Under the pieces are notes generated by a model. It saw only the letters and a list, made by a program, of their open reading frames with translations. It made no database searches and was not told where the DNA came from. A stretch of 7,832 nt of DNA, from the NCBI GenBank assembly GCA_016295895.1, contig JAEDKI010000091.1:1-7832 (forward strand), given 5' to 3'. The stretch comes from Clostridiaceae bacterium. GTDB taxonomy: Bacteria > Bacillota > Clostridia > Oscillospirales > Acutalibacteraceae. Both the position numbers and the translations under genes were made by a program. Below, one piece after another: positions 6,078 to 7,832 of this stretch (positions are counted from its first letter, which is position 1; every line of letters starts with the position of its first letter).

Positions 6078-7643
6078 TCAGCTCTTTTCGCCGTTCGATT
6101 CCTCGTGATATTCAGCCTCTGTGTTAACGCTCCAGATATTCTCCTTTGTTTTTTTGCCGCTGAGAATATTATTGACCGCCTCAAACGAGGTTGCCATTGA
6201 GTGATCCATATTGTTGTATCTATGCTGACCGTTTCTGCCAACGCAGTAGAGATTTTCAAATGTGTCAAGATATTCAACAAGCTCATCCATGCGGTCATAT
6301 GTGTCAAAATAAGCGGGATAAGCTTTCTGAACCTTTTCACGGTGGCTGTCGAGAATTTCGGCGTCAGAATCGATAACGCCCATCTTTTTCAGCTCGTTAA
6401 CGGCATAATCAATGCAGGTTTTTTCATCCATGCTCCAGAACCCGTCGCCCTCATTGCAGAAATATTCAAGACCTATCCAGACCGTGTTACAAGGGTCTTT
6501 GACGAGATACGGCGACCAATTGTTGAAAATCTGAATTCTGCCGAGCTTCACGCCGACATCCTGAACATAAATCCAGCAGTCGGGAACAATGTTGCCGAGA
6601 GTTCTGATGTCGGTTTCATTTTTGAGATTAAGCTTTTTAAGGAGCAGACCGACGGTTACGAAATCTCTGTAAGGCAGACCTGCCGCAATTTCGGCGGGAG
6701 CCTGAGGAACCCCGGCGCCCATGCCTGCAACAAGGTCCTTGACGGGCATTGATGAAATAAAAATATCGCCATCAATGGTTTCGGCAAAGCCGCCGCAATC
6801 GCACTTAACGCTGTTGACCCTGCCGCCCGAAATGTCAATATCCGTAACTTTATGATTATAAAGAATTTTGCCGCCCATTTTAACAAATTCGTCGCCAACG
6901 GTTTCCCAAAGCTGACCGGGGCCGAATTTGGGATATTGAAACTCCTCAATCAGCGAGGTTTCAACCTTTCTGTCTTTGTTGGGAACAAGCTTTGAAAACA
7001 TATCCCTGATAACGGCAAGGATTGAAAGCCCTTTAACACGCTGAGCGCCCCAATCCGCCGAAATCTCGCTCGGATGCCTGCCCCAGAGCTTCTCGGTGTA
7101 GCCCTCAAAGAACATGGAATAAAGCACTTTCCCGAAGCGGTTTATGTAGAAGTTTTCAAGCGATGTTTCTTCCTTTTTGGAAACGGTTGATTTAAGATAG
7201 CTGAAGCCTGCTTTCACCGTTCTTGAAAAGCCCATGTTGATGAAGGTCTGCGGCTTCATGGAAATCGGGTAATCAAAGAATTTATTGAGATAATAGATTC
7301 TTGAAACCCTGCGGCGCAGGAGCATGACCCTGTCTTCTTTCTCGGGGTCAGGTCCTCCCGGGGCAAGCTTTTTCTCTCTGCCGAGAAGCTTATCGTCAAA
7401 TGACGGTTCGCCCTGAGCCGGCATAAGCTCCGCCCAGAAATCCGTAACATCCTTATCCTTTGAGAAAAAGCGGTGACCGCCGATATCCATGCGGTTGCCG
7501 TTGTGCTTAACCGTTCTCGAAATACCGCCGAGAACCTCGCTCTGCTCAAGAATGATAACCTCATATTCATTTGACCTTTTCAGCAGTTCATAGCCCGCCG
7601 TCAAGCCCGCAGGACCGCCGCCGATAATAATACATTTTCTCAT
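6078..7643 (-). CDS. FAD-dependent oxidoreductase, UDP-galactopyranose mutase/amine oxidase-like
   Basis: This 521-residue cytoplasmic flavoprotein has an N-terminal Rossmann dinucleotide fold: GGGPAG (8-13) and Glu33 at the end of strand 2 for the adenosine ribose. GGIS (39-42) and DIGGHRFFSK (53-62) follow. In the middle, GYTEKLWGRHPSEISADWGAQR (181-202) is typical of a COG1232-like branch often annotated as NAD(P)/FAD-dependent oxidoreductase, protoporphyrinogen oxidase or UGM-like. The C-terminal FAD-contact motif is GRNGQHRYNNMDHSM (469-483). Members commonly sit with glycosyltransferases, so a redox or mutase step on a nucleotide- or lipid-linked sugar is the best inference; heme synthesis is unlikely here. 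The start has a GGGGG ribosome binding site six bases upstream. It is first in an operon with the GT-C-like protein and is driven by a strong promoter at 7695-7723. Confidence 0.87.
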   Translation of the reverse strand: MRKCIIIGGGPAGLTAGYELLKRSNEYEVIILEQSEVLGGISRTVKHNGNRMDIGGHRFFSKDKDVTDFWAELMPAQGEPSFDDKLLGREKKLAPGGPDPEKEDRVMLLRRRVSRIYYLNKFFDYPISMKPQTFINMGFSRTVKAGFSYLKSTVSKKEETSLENFYINRFGKVLYSMFFEGYTEKLWGRHPSEISADWGAQRVKGLSILAVIRDMFSKLVPNKDRKVETSLIEEFQYPKFGPGQLWETVGDEFVKMGGKILYNHKVTDIDISGGRVNSVKCDCGGFAETIDGDIFISSMPVKDLVAGMGAGVPQAPAEIAAGLPYRDFVTVGLLLKKLNLKNETDIRTLGNIVPDCWIYVQDVGVKLGRIQIFNNWSPYLVKDPCNTVWIGLEYFCNEGDGFWSMDEKTCIDYAVNELKKMGVIDSDAEILDSHREKVQKAYPAYFDTYDRMDELVEYLDTFENLYCVGRNGQHRYNNMDHSMATSFEAVNNILSGKKTKENIWSVNTEAEYHEESNGEKS

Positions 7644-7694
7644 CTTTTTCCCCCGTTCGGTTTTACAGTCTTTTGATAAAATGCGGTTTTTAAC

Positions 7695-7723
7695 ATTATA
7701 TCATTTTAAGCCATCGGTTTCAA
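7695..7723 (-). promoter_or_regulatory. Strong extended -10 promoter of the flavoenzyme/GT operon
   Basis: On the minus strand TTGAAA (complement of 7718-7723), 17 bases, and a perfect TATAAT (complement of 7695-7700) preceded by TGA form an extended -10 promoter. Transcription should start near 7688, about 45 bases before the start codon at 7643. Confidence 0.87.
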
Positions 7724-7738
7724 GGCGAAATAATTACA

Positions 7739-7760
7739 AATAAGTTAATAATAAGTTAAT
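7739..7760. repeat. Tandem 11-bp direct repeat between divergent promoters
   Basis: AATAAGTTAAT occurs twice in perfect tandem (7739-7749 and 7750-7760), one helical turn apart. Read another way, it gives TTAATA-N5-TTAATA (7745-7761), which fits the TT[ACT]A[CT]A direct-repeat consensus known for Bacillus PhoP, with a weaker TTACAA at the same spacing upstream (7734-7739). It lies 27 bases before the rightward -35 and 15 bases behind the leftward -35. An OmpR/PhoB-family response-regulator site is a reasonable inference. Confidence 0.5.
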
Positions 7761-7787
7761 ATTTGCAAACCGTTTCTCTTTCAGACC

Positions 7788-7816
7788 TTGACATATTTTG
7801 GGGGCGGTAATATAAT
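7788..7816 (+). promoter_or_regulatory. Perfect consensus sigma-A promoter leading out of the window
   Basis: TTGACA (7788-7793), exactly 17 bases, and TATAAT (7811-7816) match the vegetative consensus at all twelve positions. Transcription should begin near 7823 and leave the window to the right, so the gene it serves is not visible. It is divergent from the flavoenzyme operon promoter. Confidence 0.88.
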
Positions 7817-7832
7817 TAACCGAACAGTATTT

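Noticed and set aside
6201..6752. 183-codon plus-strand frame antisense to the flavoenzyme gene
   Set aside because: It lies wholly within a well-supported coding gene, has no convincing ribosome binding site and shows no recognisable motif.

Overview
The window looks like chromosomal DNA from a spore-forming Gram-positive member of the Clostridia, most likely an Oscillospirales/Ruminococcaceae-type gut bacterium. That is an inference from the SpoIIP homologue, strong purine-rich ribosome binding sites, consensus sigma-A promoters, short hairpin plus U-tract terminators, moderate GC content and protein style. I see no phage, insertion sequence, CRISPR, rRNA or tRNA.

Layout, left to right. 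(1) On the minus strand, bases 1-182 hold the start of a secreted protein that runs off the left edge. (2) Divergent from it, a strong extended -10 promoter drives a PAP2-family membrane phosphatase (365-1033, +). (3) A methylmalonate-semialdehyde-dehydrogenase-type, CoA-acylating aldehyde dehydrogenase (1100-2623, +) has its own promoter and is closed by a textbook terminator. (4) A 407-base gap (2624-3030) holds two terminators, a nested hairpin element, a candidate promoter with TTACAA-type operator repeats, and nested inverted repeats that enclose the next ribosome binding site. (5) The sporulation amidase SpoIIP (3031-4152, +) is coupled through a TGATG junction to a small unknown membrane protein (4152-4448, +). 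(6) A convergent minus-strand operon encodes, in transcription order, an FAD-dependent UDP-galactopyranose-mutase-like oxidoreductase (7643-6078) and a polytopic GT-C-like putative glycosyltransferase (6041-4425). Its end overlaps the small membrane protein gene by 24 bases, and its apparent terminator lies inside that gene. (7) At the right edge a perfect TTGACA-N17-TATAAT promoter fires rightwards out of the window, preceded by a tandem 11-bp repeat.

The theme is mostly the cell envelope: a lipid-phosphate phosphatase, a putative lipid-linked-sugar transferase paired with a flavoenzyme, a septal peptidoglycan hydrolase for engulfment, and a secreted protein. The aldehyde dehydrogenase is a metabolic gene without pathway partners here. 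The least explained items are the SpoIIP-coupled small protein, the layered regulatory DNA before spoIIP, and the flavoenzyme/GT-C pair. I found no clear evidence of a wholly new defence or mobile system.
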